Shown here piece after piece: positions 12,638 through 23,002 of a stretch of 64,000 bases of DNA. This stretch comes from Melitaea cinxia (lineage: Eukaryota > Arthropoda > Insecta > Lepidoptera > Nymphalidae): positions 10,975,501 to 11,039,500 of the forward strand of contig NC_059402.1 of assembly GCF_905220565.1 (NCBI RefSeq), written 5' to 3'. The translations under genes were made by a program, and so were the position numbers. The notes under the pieces are model-generated. The model saw nothing but the letters and a program-made list of their open reading frames with translations, did no database searches and was not told where the DNA came from. Position 1 is the stretch's first letter, and every line of letters begins with the position of its first letter.

Positions 12638-13030
12638 AATAGCCACCCCTCTCTTCCCGTGGGTGTCGTAAGAGGCGACTAAGATAGGATAACACAGTTC
12701 CACTACCACCTTGCAACTTATAAATCCGACCGATGGCAGGATAACCATACAACTGCTGCCTTTGAAATAAACTGGCTGAAGAAGGGCAGCAGCGTGCTCA
12801 CACGTGGTGGTTTTTAGTCAGTAGGAATCTGACGTAACCCTCTGGCGCCCTGCGCTGGAGTATATCGGGTATCCATGATGGATATTCCCCACGTAAAAAA
12901 AAGGGCAGCAGCGTCTTCGGTGCGACAAAGCCTGCCCTACGGTCACAAGCCCGATTGCCCAGCGTGGTGACTATGGGCAACACACATGAGTTCCCGGCAT
13001 TTCTTGCGCGAACGTGATGATGATGATGAA
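12638..13030 (+). repeat. Composite retroelement tail repeat
   Basis: The first part ('cccctctcttcccgtgggtg') matches the 10075 repeat. At about 12790-12895 it is interrupted by the 'gtgctcacacgtggtggttt' GC-rich block also seen at 4880 and 16060. It then resumes with the 'cagcagcgtcttcggtgcga' block and ends in a (gat)n run. This reads as one repeat nested in another. Confidence 0.6.
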
Positions 13031-13179
13031 ATTATTTTATTAATATGTTTTATTATTTTATTTCAATATTATTTAAAATATATAGCGACTTAATAACAAA
13101 AAAAAAAAAAAATAGCTACTTAAATAAAATTTAGAAGTTTCTCTGGAAGTAGATTCTTTCTTGTAAAACTTAAGTACAT

Positions 13180-13520
13180 ACAGACATGTCCCGGATAAAC
13201 TCAAAAAGTACTGCATGGATTTACATCAAAATTGGCACGAATATTATTAAGAAGTCGGGTCAACATATAGGCTACATGTTATCACACTATCACCTACGGG
13301 GAACGAGCAGTGAACCTTTATTTCTTCAACGCATTCTGTAACAACGCAACGTGTAATCCATCGACGCATATTTGAATGTTGTTGTTATTATATTAATTAC
13401 CATTGTATACAATGGTAATTAATATAATAACAATATAATCTAGCTTCACATTATAAATAAAGACATTTTGTAGTATATTTAGTATGAGCATTGCTCCCGT
13501 GCGAAGCCGGGGCGGTTCGT
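13180..13520 (+). repeat. Short interspersed element containing a 52-bp palindrome
   Basis: The segment begins 'agacatgtcccggataaact' and ends 'cccgtgcgaagccggggcgg', the same end as the copy near 24770. A perfect 52-bp palindrome at 13382-13433 lies inside it. Confidence 0.55.
13382..13433. repeat. Perfect 52-bp palindrome
   Basis: Checked base by base, positions 13382-13433 are their own reverse complement with no mismatch and no spacer, centred on 'gtatac' (13405-13410). The arms are AT-rich. Such a sequence could form a cruciform or hairpin. It may have arisen by a tail-to-tail duplication. Confidence 0.9.
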
Positions 13521-13879
13521 TGGTTTGAAATAAGTAAATATCTACTACATACATTATTATTTTGTTCATTCGGTTAACTAGAAATACAGAAACTCTCAGA
13601 GAGAGTTAATTTACCCACGAATACTTAAAGGTAATCAAAATTTCATGTAATAAGACGAGATTCGTAAATCACCATACGTGAACGTACATGTAAATTACGT
13701 ACAATAAGTTGTCTGCGTATGTGCGATTTCTTTTTTATATTAATTCCGCATTTCTGGGTCACAAAAACCTAGATTTCTATAATTGTGTATATTTAAACTA
13801 TTTTGTAAACTATTTGTATAATTGTGTATAAGTATAGATACATACTATTAAATAATTTTTTGTTGTTTACAGAACTATA

Positions 13880-14090
13880 TGTTGTTGTGGATGGTTTAGT
13901 TGTCAGTCAGTCTGCTTTCCTCTACACAGCTGTGGGTTCAATTCTCGCTCCGATTTTGGGTATCATATCACTATTGTCTTGAAGAAATGGCCTTCTTCAT
14001 GTTTAAACACATGGTTATGCTTTTAGGGTTAGTTGTGTATGTATCAGTTAGGATGCAAGGTTGAGCTAAATTACAAAAAAAAAATCAAGC
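13880..14090 (+). repeat. Divergent tRNA-headed SINE
   Basis: The head contains a degenerate box A ('tggtttagttgtcag') and a box B-like 'gggttcaattctc', spaced as in RNA polymerase III promoters. A body and a short poly-A run near 14075 follow. It does not fold into a convincing tRNA and is best read as an old SINE. Confidence 0.45.
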
Positions 14091-14379
14091 ATTTACCTCA
14101 ATTATTTACGAATTTATGATAAAAAACAACGCTAATGTCGAAAAACATTGAAAAAAAATCATCTCCATGGAGTGGTCTAGCTCTGGACTTAACAGTCTTT
14201 CCTGGGACACCTGTATATCAGCTCTTTTTTGTAAAAAAAATAAGTTATGTTGTTAAATAGTCATTTCGTTAATTTAAGTTCAATTTATTTTGGTTACTTT
14301 GCATGAGGGAGATATTTTTGCTATTAGCATTGAAGTAAGGCATAGTTAGAAATATATTACTCATAATGTCAGATTTTCA

Positions 14380-14590
14380 GATGTCAGCCCGACTGGTTTA
14401 GTAACTCAATTTGAATCACAGCCAAATAATAGATACTGCTGCTCTCAAATGGTGTTGTGTTCCTGTGGTGAGTAATATAGCAAGAACTCCTAAGGCTGGG
14501 TTATGTTATTGTGTTGTCGTCTATAGGCATCGGTAACTGCATTCAATTAGGCGGCCCGTACCTCTCTACCTCTGATAAACAATCCTATGT
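14380..14590 (+). repeat. 'gtgttcctgtggtgagtaa' retroelement tail repeat
   Basis: It shares the 'gtgttcctg.ggtgagtaa' and 'gtctataggc.tcggtaac' blocks with copies at about 31020-31230 and 34480-34760. This is a common lepidopteran LINE-tail type. No ORF. Confidence 0.55.
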
Positions 14591-15329
14591 TGGTAGTAAA
14601 AATATGAAACGTCGTTCTTAATGGGTTTTATGAGTACACAACATATGCACAAAGTAATAATAAAAAGATATTAATACGTTAAATTTTTTATCAAAAGTCC
14701 AGGTGCTAAAAAGTATTGATGATATACTTTAACCCTCTTTTCAAATCAGCTTTCTCACAACCATGGGGACCACCAATAAAGATTGCATAAAGTACCTAAT
14801 GATCGGAATATGACTAAACAAAAAATCGAAATCAAAGCAAATATTGATTATTCTAATTGTTATGTATGAATATTCATAAATTTTATTGACAGAAATCGAT
14901 ACTCTTTTTGTTTGATATTGCCAAAAAGGGTTAAGGGTAAAAAATAACATTGATCTATTGTTATCGACGATAGGTAAGGTGCAAATATGCATATTCATGA
15001 CTTTATCATTACGGTAGGTCCTTTAACATCATTAATTTTATAATTGGAACCAGAGGCGGCGAATTTATTTGTATAGAAAATCCATTCCGTCAACGCGGAA
15101 TCACCAACACTGCAGGCGCCAGCTCCAAACACCAGACAACGAAAACAAAATAATTTATTGCTTTCTTCACATCCACACAATTAAGGTGTTTTGAAATATT
15201 GTTCGGATCAGAGGCGGCTCGTCCTAAAGAGCGCTGGTGCAGTGCACACCCACTCCAAATATAGTCAATCTATATTTCTTTATATTAAATACTATACTAT
15301 ACTACATTAAATTATTTTCATTCTACTTT

Positions 15330-16345
15330 GCCTGGGCTGTGTGGTTACTGGTTACGGAAGTACAGAATATAGCCACCCCCTCTCTTTTCGTGGGTGTCGT
15401 AAGAGGTGACTAAGGGATACCACAGTTTCACTACCACCTTAAAACTTAAAAAGTCGATCGATGGCGGAATAACTGCTGGCTTTGCACAGGCCGAAGACGG
15501 GCAGCAACGTCTTCGGTGTGACAAAGCCAGCCCTGCGGTCACCAACCCGCCTGCCCAGCGTGGTGACTATGGGCAACACACGTGAGTTCTCGCCATTTTA
15601 GGCGCAAATTTGTGGGACCTGTGGGGTCTTAGGTCCTGGACTCCCGTGGACCATAAACCGGCGGACAGATGGTGGTTTGGTCGCCCGCCCTGTGGCGCGA
15701 AAGCGCGGTGTGCTGGCCGGGTTGCGCTAGCTCCCTAGAGCTGGCTTGGTTGCTGGTGCAATCCGGCAGACCAGTTGCGTGAGGGCCGGGCTGTGCTGGC
15801 TCCCTGGAACGTTTAGCTCGGTTGTCGGTGCAATCCGAGTAAACGAGCGTTGGAGATCAGGCCTGCCTGGCTTAGAGGGGGGACGCTCCTGGACATGTGT
15901 CCCCATTTTGCAGACGGTAGACTGGTCTGGTTGAACGTCCTTTACGTGGGGTGGCAGGCTGGGGGTCGGGCGATCTTCGGCTGGCTTGAGACCCCACACG
16001 TCGTCGGGAGGGGTGCTCTTGTGGGTGCCGGGGCCCAGATGTTTTCATTCAGGCCGGCCGCTGAGGCGAGGTGGTGCATGCTAGAACGACTTCATCTCGC
16101 CCCATTTAGGCGGAGGTCTGCTCACACGTGGATGGTTTTTATTCAGTAAGAGTCTGACTCCCCTCCGATGCCCCCTCGCCGGAGAGTGTCCATGAGGATT
16201 TTCCTCACGTTCAAAAAAAGGATCTAAGACCCCTACCACTCGCTGGAACCAGGCGAGTGGCGTTCCCCCATCCGCCAGCTAAGGCACGCGCCCAGTAAGA
16301 GATCCGGCAACTTTCTCTGGGGACGTTGCTATACCAACCGCAAGT
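15330..16345 (+). mobile_element. Retroelement tail plus GC-rich block with internal tandem repeats
   Basis: Positions 15330-15610 are a further copy of the 'gtgggtgtcgtaagaggtga' tail repeat. They run into about 700 bp of unusually GC-rich DNA. Within this, 15715-15855 is an imperfect tandem duplication of about 68 bp (the 'ggccgggttgcgctagctcc' and 'ggccgggctgtgctggctcc' units). Positions 16060-16215 hold the 'gctcacacgtgg' block also seen at 4880 and 12790. Open frames on both strands here are side effects of high GC and show no domain. It may be the untranslated region of a retrotransposon. Confidence 0.5.
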
Positions 16346-16351
16346 TAAAAA

Positions 16352-16470
16352 TAATTGTGTTTGCTCACAAACGAAAAAAAACCGACTTCAATTACATCGA
16401 AGAGTAATACAACGTAGGTCGACGAAAAAATAGTCAAGTAACTACGCGTTATCAAAGATTACTAATAATG
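16352..16470 (-). repeat. Truncated 'accgacttc' MITE-like copy
   Basis: Only the hairpin end is kept: 'gtgtttgctcacaaacgaaa', 'accgacttcaattacatcga' and the start of the body. It breaks off near 16468. Confidence 0.7.
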
Positions 16471-16943
16471 GGATTGAATAAAGCTCGACTCGGCTATGTC
16501 TGTGACACGCCAGCGCCATGTCAATGGATATTTTTACAAAAATTGTGAGCATGTGGCATATGGTGATTTCGGCACAAACGATTGACTGTCTAGTGTTTGT
16601 CATGATCTCATATCTCTGAGTTTTTTTATTATGAGAACGTAAATAATTTTGTAACATTCGATAAGTGTGTATAATCACCTTATGGCAAAATAAATATTTT
16701 TATTTCATCAGACTGTTACGATTTTAGTAAAAATATGGTATCTAAGATATTAGGTTTAAAATAAAAAATTAAAATTTTATTTAATGTTTTTATTAAAAAA
16801 TACTTTATGCATAAATATTTAAATGCAGCACTTTAACAATTAAGTCTTAAATTACACATATCAATCACATGTTAAGTCTTTAAGCATTATATGGGAAAGA
16901 GAACATAGAAAAGGCTGTGTAAAAATATATATTTCTGAACTTT
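16471..16943. other. Downstream region of SRPRB
   Basis: AT-rich, with no gene recognised. On the minus strand an AATAAA lies at 16704-16699, about 240 bp after the SRPRB stop, and could be its polyadenylation signal. The 78-codon open frame at 16442-16678 has no recognisable features. Confidence 0.4.
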
Positions 16944-18716
16944 TTAAAGTTTAGAAATCCAGTCTTGTAGCTCTTTTATGTCAGTGGGATTATCATCATC
17001 ACTGACATTAGCAGAACATTCTAGGAAATCAACTTTGCAACTGAGGTGTGTAAATTCAAACTCTTTGCCGAGTTTGCCAAGATACGTGGAATTGTTAGTT
17101 TGGTTTGAATCAACTGACTGCAATTGACTGGACTTTGTAATACGCACGAGATTTCTGAAACAAATATCTTAGTATTAGCACTTAAAAAGATCAAAACACT
17201 TTTAAATTGACATAAAATATGATTTTATTTCATTCCTGCAGTTCTGAAAATTTACCTACTACCCTATTCTAAATTACTCATTTGTTTAAAATATAAATTC
17301 AAATAAAATGTCAAAAAACAAACATCACAGTTCAAAATAGCACACACTAGTTAAATTTATAATCACAAGTAAATTTATCGTAGTTTTAATCAAAGTAAGA
17401 TAGTTCCAAAATGTTTTTCGTAGTCTATTATATAGTAAATTTTTCAATTATCTTACATTTCTTTTTCAAGAAGGCCTTTAATGACTTGACTGCCCTTTGC
17501 CATAGGCTGGTCTTGTTTATTGCACAAAATAAGCAGAGAAGGGCAGTTGCTTTGAACAACAGGATCTAGCAAAATAGTATACAAATATCTGAAATAGAAT
17601 AAAAGTTAATGTAAAAATTGTCTTGGGAGGTTTAATTTAATAATTACTTTTTTATTGTAATTGTTTAAATTTATGTATTTAATTGTCAGTTCAAAAGCTA
17701 TTAGTGATTTAAAGTTACTTAAGCTCTAAAAACAATAACAACAGATAAGCTTTGGAGTAATAATAGGTACATATATGTGTTGTCCTTTTTAAATTATTTG
17801 TTTTTGATACTTACTCAGCTACATCTCTGATCTCTTTCTGGATTGTGACAGAGTCTATAACATATACAATAGCCTTTGCACTATTCTTATATTGATCAAA
17901 GAATTTATTCCTTAGCCGTTCTTGACCAGGCAAATCTACAATCCTTAATGTTTTCTGTAAAATGAAAAAGTGACTAATATTAGTAACTGTCCAACATGTT
18001 AAATTTTGTAATAAATATTAACATTTCTTTATAAATATTGTCAAATACATATGTAGTTAGTTATATATAATTTTTTTGTCTGATGAACTGTTTTCTCATA
18101 ACCATGGCTTGAAAATTGTTATGATTTCACACTGATTTTTTTTACTGGAATTATGTAATTCACTAAAAATCAGTATCCAGAAAAAGTACAATAGATGTTT
18201 CTAGAAGGGAATTTAATGCCCTACAAAAATAAAGTTTGAAAGTTATTCAAAGATAAAGTTAAGTTTTTTGATAAATTATATATATATATTTCTTACTTAC
18301 ATTGGATGTTATGTAGTCTTCAATGTTTTCTTTCATAGATGTAAATGTTTGTCTGTACTGAGAATAGACCAGCCTCACGAACAAAAGCGTCTTACCGGCA
18401 TCGGATAATCCCGTTAAAAGAATAGAACGGCGCAAATGGCGACGTCGTGAAAAGCAATACCAAAATACTGCAAAAAAAAAATGACAATGTTGATTTTATA
18501 GAAGCTAAAAGTAATTAGAAATTTTGTTAATGTAGCAAAACTAAAAATGATAATGATGATGTGATGAGTTCTGAAATTATATATATTATTTAAAAAATAC
18601 TACTTACGGAAAGTGAACAATAGAACGATCAGACTTAACAAGGTTATGTACCGAGGATCATTCAATACTGGTTCAGTGTGAATTTTTTCTTTTGTAACTT
18701 CAGATTCGGCCTCCAT
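16944..18716 (-). CDS. SRPRB: Signal recognition particle receptor subunit beta
   Basis: SRPRB is the membrane-anchored GTPase of the SRP receptor. It holds SR-alpha at the ER membrane and so delivers ribosome-nascent chain complexes to the translocon. Five minus-strand exons are visible: 18608-18716, 18301-18467, 17815-17954, 17457-17588 and 16944-17154. All introns are GT-AG, phases agree, and the product is 252 residues, close to the family length of about 245-270. A hydrophobic N-terminal anchor around residues 20-42 spans exons 1-2. The G motifs follow in order: P-loop GLSDAGKT, switch region DLPGQER, guanine-specificity NKQD and a C-terminal ECSAN. The C-terminal EFEFTHL...DFLECSA block matches the family closely. 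I chose the ATG at 18716 because the open frame further upstream has no in-frame ATG. Its PNPO neighbour on the other strand is functionally unrelated. Confidence 0.95.
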
Positions 18717-18894
18717 TATATTTTTAAATTTATTTAAATTAAATCCACAAGTATTTCTTTCAAAATTACTACAGAAAGTCAGGTTTTGCAAATCTTAGGC
18801 TTTGACTTTTGACATATAACGAGTGACGTTTGACGCGGTGTAAATAAAATTTGGCAGTTTTAGTGATGTGTAAGTAATCAAATTTATTTTTCTT

Positions 18895-19215
18895 CTAATA
18901 TATAAAATTCTCGTGTCGCGGTGTTTGTAGTTAAACTCCTCCGAAGCGGCTTGACCGATTCTCATGAAACTTTGTATGCATATTGGGTAGGTCTGAAAAT
19001 CAAACAACATCTATTTTTCATTCCCCTAAATGTTAAGGGTAGTCCACCCTGATTTTTTTTAATTTTTATTATTAGATAAATTATTTATTTTTTATTTTAT
19101 TATGATTTGGCGTTGAAAAATACATACAATCCTAAATGTTCACCCTTCTACCACCAACCCCTATTTTTAAATAGCGTTTAGTGGCAAGACAACGTTTGCC
19201 TAGTCAGCTAGTATT
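18895..19215 (+). repeat. 'tctcgtgtcgcggtg' short interspersed repeat, longer copy
   Basis: The first 120 bp and the last 30 bp ('acaacgtttgcctagtcagctag') match the element at 5750-5960. This copy is longer, with extra AT-rich sequence in the middle. It lies just upstream of SRPRB. Confidence 0.65.
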
Positions 19216-19499
19216 CTTATTATATTTATTCTTATAAAGAATCAATTCTGTTTTTCAAGAGTATTCATGAATTAACGACTGCTTGTAATTTTTTTAAAGA
19301 TATATTGCACTACTAAATAAATAGTGATCAAATAACCTAACCCTTTAAAGCTAGTTGCACAATAATATGCTTAACTTATGATAGGTGTATAAGCGTAGAT
19401 ATTTAACAATCGTTAATAGGAGTCCGGTTATTTTGGTGATATAATTACTTAAATTTATATTATATATTTATATATATTTATAGTTTTTATTTTTTATTT

Positions 19500-19820
19500 T
19501 TTATTGATATATATTTATTTCTGTATGTATATGTATGTATGTATATGTATATGTGTATATCGGAATGTATGTATATGTATGTAAATGTATTTGGTGTGCA
19601 TTTACGTATGTGAGTATAATATATTCATGTGTATGTTACATAACATTTTTGCGCCCCATCCCACAATTCTTATTTAGTCCTCTGCCTAAAGGTTGCCTGG
19701 AAGAGATCGCTGTATTAGCGATAAGGCCGCCTATTGCAACTGATGCAAATTCTATTTTTATATATCATTTGTTATGTTATTAAAACCTTGTATTAGTGTG
19801 CGAAAGTGTAAATAAATAAA
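19500..19820 (+). repeat. LINE 3' end with (TATG)n microsatellite
   Basis: A (tatg)n-rich stretch at 19520-19600 precedes 'aaggttgcctggaagagatcgct', 'gcgataaggccgcc' and an (aata)n tail at 19810-19822. These blocks match the 3' end of the LINE relic at 8230-8940. The plus-strand open frame at 19535-19783 is only this repeat read through. Confidence 0.6.
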
Positions 19821-19822
19821 TA

Positions 19823-20410
19823 AATTCATTATTTTATGGTTTTATACAATGGTCTTTAAATAAAGCTTGCATATGAGCTGAATTGAACAACCAACGACAA
19901 ACAAATACATTAAACAAGTGACCCGCCCCAGCTTTGCATGTAGAGCACCTGTAAGGGGACACCCATTAATTGCGTGAGCTCAGAATGAGTGGGGAGGGGT
20001 CCAATGAAATCTCACCAAATCTCATTTAAATCGAGGGAGGGATAATCGAAAATCTCACCCCTACCTCAAAAAATATAAGATATTACAGATATTCAAAAAT
20101 TAATATTTTGAGTGTTCATTTTGCCTGCTTAAATAAATATCATGGGTATTATTAAAAACATTTAGTTTTTTCTTCGAATTTAATTTAATTTAAGGGATTT
20201 GGTCACATGAACCAAATCCTGTTGTCAGTGTGAGGGGCTTGGATGGATATTTCGAACGCGTTATTTTGTCATATTATAGCCCTTTAATATTAGGTGTTTA
20301 CCAGTTTACCTATGAAATTGCCGTTTTTGATGAAATAAGATAACGCACTTATTATTCTATATTTTTTATTTTTATTATTCAAAGCTACCCATGGAATCAA
20401 TGCATTTGAC
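19823..20410. other. Unassigned AT-rich stretch
   Basis: I recognise nothing coding. A short stretch around 19920-20060 ('ccgccccagctttgcatgta') resembles the start of another short interspersed element, but I could not delimit it. Confidence 0.35.
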
Positions 20411-20413
20411 TAT

Positions 20414-21060
20414 AGCAGTTTTTAACACTTTGAGCAATTTAAAATTTTGTATAAATCAAAAGATATAGGAGTTTGAAAATATTGATAAATGAATTTTTTT
20501 CAACGACTTTATTGATTTTTAATTAAATAGTTTTAGGTGAGCAATTTAAAAGGACAACGTAGTTGAATTGAGCTATTGGAAATCTATCGATTAGTATTTT
20601 TTTTTATTACGAATACCCGCAATTTTTTTTTTTCCCATCATTGTCTATGCGCATCCGCAGCGCTCACCTGTCTTATGATATAAACGTTAAATTTGTTCAA
20701 ACTATATAAAATCTATCGATTAATATTTTTTTTTACAAATATCATTATTTTATTTGTTCAAACTATTTAAATTTATTTAAAAATTAAGGTAAGTAGATCT
20801 GTTCCAAACTATGCTTGAGAAATTATAAATGCAACTTGAGCAGTTTTTTAACACTTTGAGCAATTTAAAATATTGTATGCATCAGAAGATATAGGAGTTT
20901 GAAATTATTGATAAATTAATATTTTTCAACGACTTTTTTTAATTCTAATTAAATAATTTAAGGTGAGCAATTTAAAAGGAGAACGTAGTTGCATTGAGCT
21001 ATTGAAAATCTATCAATTAGTATCTTTTTTATTACAAATATCCGCAACTTTTTTGCTTCG
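20414..21060 (+). repeat. Pair of about 225-bp direct repeats, 420-bp spacing
   Basis: Copy 1 (about 20414-20640) and copy 2 (about 20838-21060) both run from 'agcagttttt.aacactttga' through 'agatataggagtttgaaa', 'caacgact' and 'ggtgagcaatttaaaaggac' to 'atccgcaa'. They differ at scattered positions, so the duplication is not recent. The spacer contains a partial third echo ('aaatctatcgattaatattt'). Confidence 0.75.
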
Positions 21061-21679
21061 CATCCATTGAGAACAAACAAACAGATAATCAACGTATAAA
21101 GAATTTTGTTTTATAGTATGTAATGACATTGAAGTAAAATATTCTCAGATTTTTTTAAGCTATACTTCTTATGGCACGTTAGGAAAAAATTAGGAGTCAA
21201 TTTTCACGAACGCGCGCACACCGTCACGAAAAGAACCGACACCCGCAGAAACGCGAAAACGACGTAGTCGATGGTGTTGTGGGCCTTTAGTGGAACGCAC
21301 CCATTGTGTTTGATTTTGAATTAATTCTTAATTTCTTATCAATTCTATCATAAATACTCTTTGAATTCTAGGTCAATATGAATACTACTTTACTGATAAG
21401 GTGTTGTTGAGTAAAAGAAAATATTTCGTTTTTCTAATCAAAAACTTTATCTATGTCATTAATAAATGTAAGATAAGATTTTAAAATAAGACCGTGACTT
21501 TAAATCACCTCTCTTGCTAGTCCGTCAATTAAATAGTATGTTGTGTTAATAATACAATTGTCGATTACGTTGGAGGTAACCTTACATTGAATTGCGTTTA
21601 CATTTTTTTATTTAAGAAAACTTCGAGAATTCTAAAGAAACGCTGTAACTGTTGTAGTTACTAGTTATCATTGAAACGT
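21061..21679. other. PNPO upstream region
   Basis: No gene or repeat is recognised. It should contain the PNPO promoter and 5' UTR. A slightly GC-richer patch at 21200-21310 ('cgcgcgcacaccgtcacgaa') could mark the promoter, but I see no clear core element. Confidence 0.35.
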
Positions 21680-22920
21680 ATGGGAACAAAGTTTTTACAA
21701 TTTTGCTACAGCAGACAATTAGCAAGTTTTCGAAAAATGAGTATTGATATTGGTGGTATGTTTTTATTTAATTATGACTTAAGATTTCTTTGATTTTGAA
21801 CACCTGTAGTGTATTTTTTTTCTTCTTTTTGGTAAACATTTGTGAATGTTTGCCCTGAACATGTTTTTTTTAATGTTTAATCTTTATCAATTTTTTAACC
21901 GACTTAAAAAAAAGAGGTCACTCATTTCGACCGTATATAATATATATATATTTTTAAATGTACATTCGGGGATAACTTTGTCGTTTATGAACCGATTTTG
22001 ATAATTCTTTTTTTGTTGGAAAGAAGATATCCCTGGTGTGGAACAATTGATAGGGATACCAGGATCTGATGATGAGATCCCAGAGAAATTGAGGGGAAAC
22101 TCGAAAATCCCCATTAATTCTTACTGGGTGTACCGATTGTGATAATTTTTAATTTAATTGATAGCCGATGTTTACCATGTGGTCACATTTAAATTTCATC
22201 GAGATCTGATTACAACTTTTGGAGTAATCTTTGATACTCCGTGTTTACTTGACTAATTTTTCATCTACCTACGTTGTACTACTTGTCGATATTATTTAAG
22301 TCAGTTTTTTTCGTTTGCCTGCAAACACAATCATTTATCATAAATTATAACACATTGACGCCGCGTTGGCGCAATGGTTACAGCCATGGATTGTACTTGT
22401 TGCACTGGCGGTAGCGGGTTCGATCCCCGCGCATGACAAACATTTGTATTGGCCATACAGGTGTTTGCCGTCGTCTGGGTGTTTGTGCAGCCCTTGTGGG
22501 CCTCCCCACCGTGCCTCGGAGAGCACGTTAAGCCGTCGGTACCGGTTATTATCATGTACACCTGATAGCGATCGTTACTCATAGTAGGGAATATATCTGC
22601 CAACCCGCATTGGAGCAGCGTGGTGGATTAAGCTCTGATCCTTCTCCTACATGGGTAAAGAGGTTTATGTCCGTAGTGGGATATTAGTGGCTGAAGCGTA
22701 TAACACATTGATATAAATTTTGTAATGTTTTATTTTTAGGAATGAGAATAAAATATAAGGATAGGGAAGAAACATTTCTGGAAAAGCATTTGGTATCAAA
22801 GGAACCATTCAATCAATTCAAAGCATGGTTTGAAGAAGCTTGTGCAAGAAAAGAAATCTTGGAACCTAATGCCATGTGTCTCGCAACTGCTACTAAGTAT
22901 GCCAAATATATATATGTATA

Positions 22921-23002
<82 letters not shown>

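Noticed and set aside
15727..16149. Proline- and tryptophan-rich proteins on both strands
   Set aside because: Overlapping open frames in both orientations reflect high GC in a repeat block, not coding constraint.
22362..22440. Functional tRNA gene
   Set aside because: Box A and box B are present, but no complete cloverleaf with a paired acceptor stem is evident and the sequence continues into a SINE body and tail.
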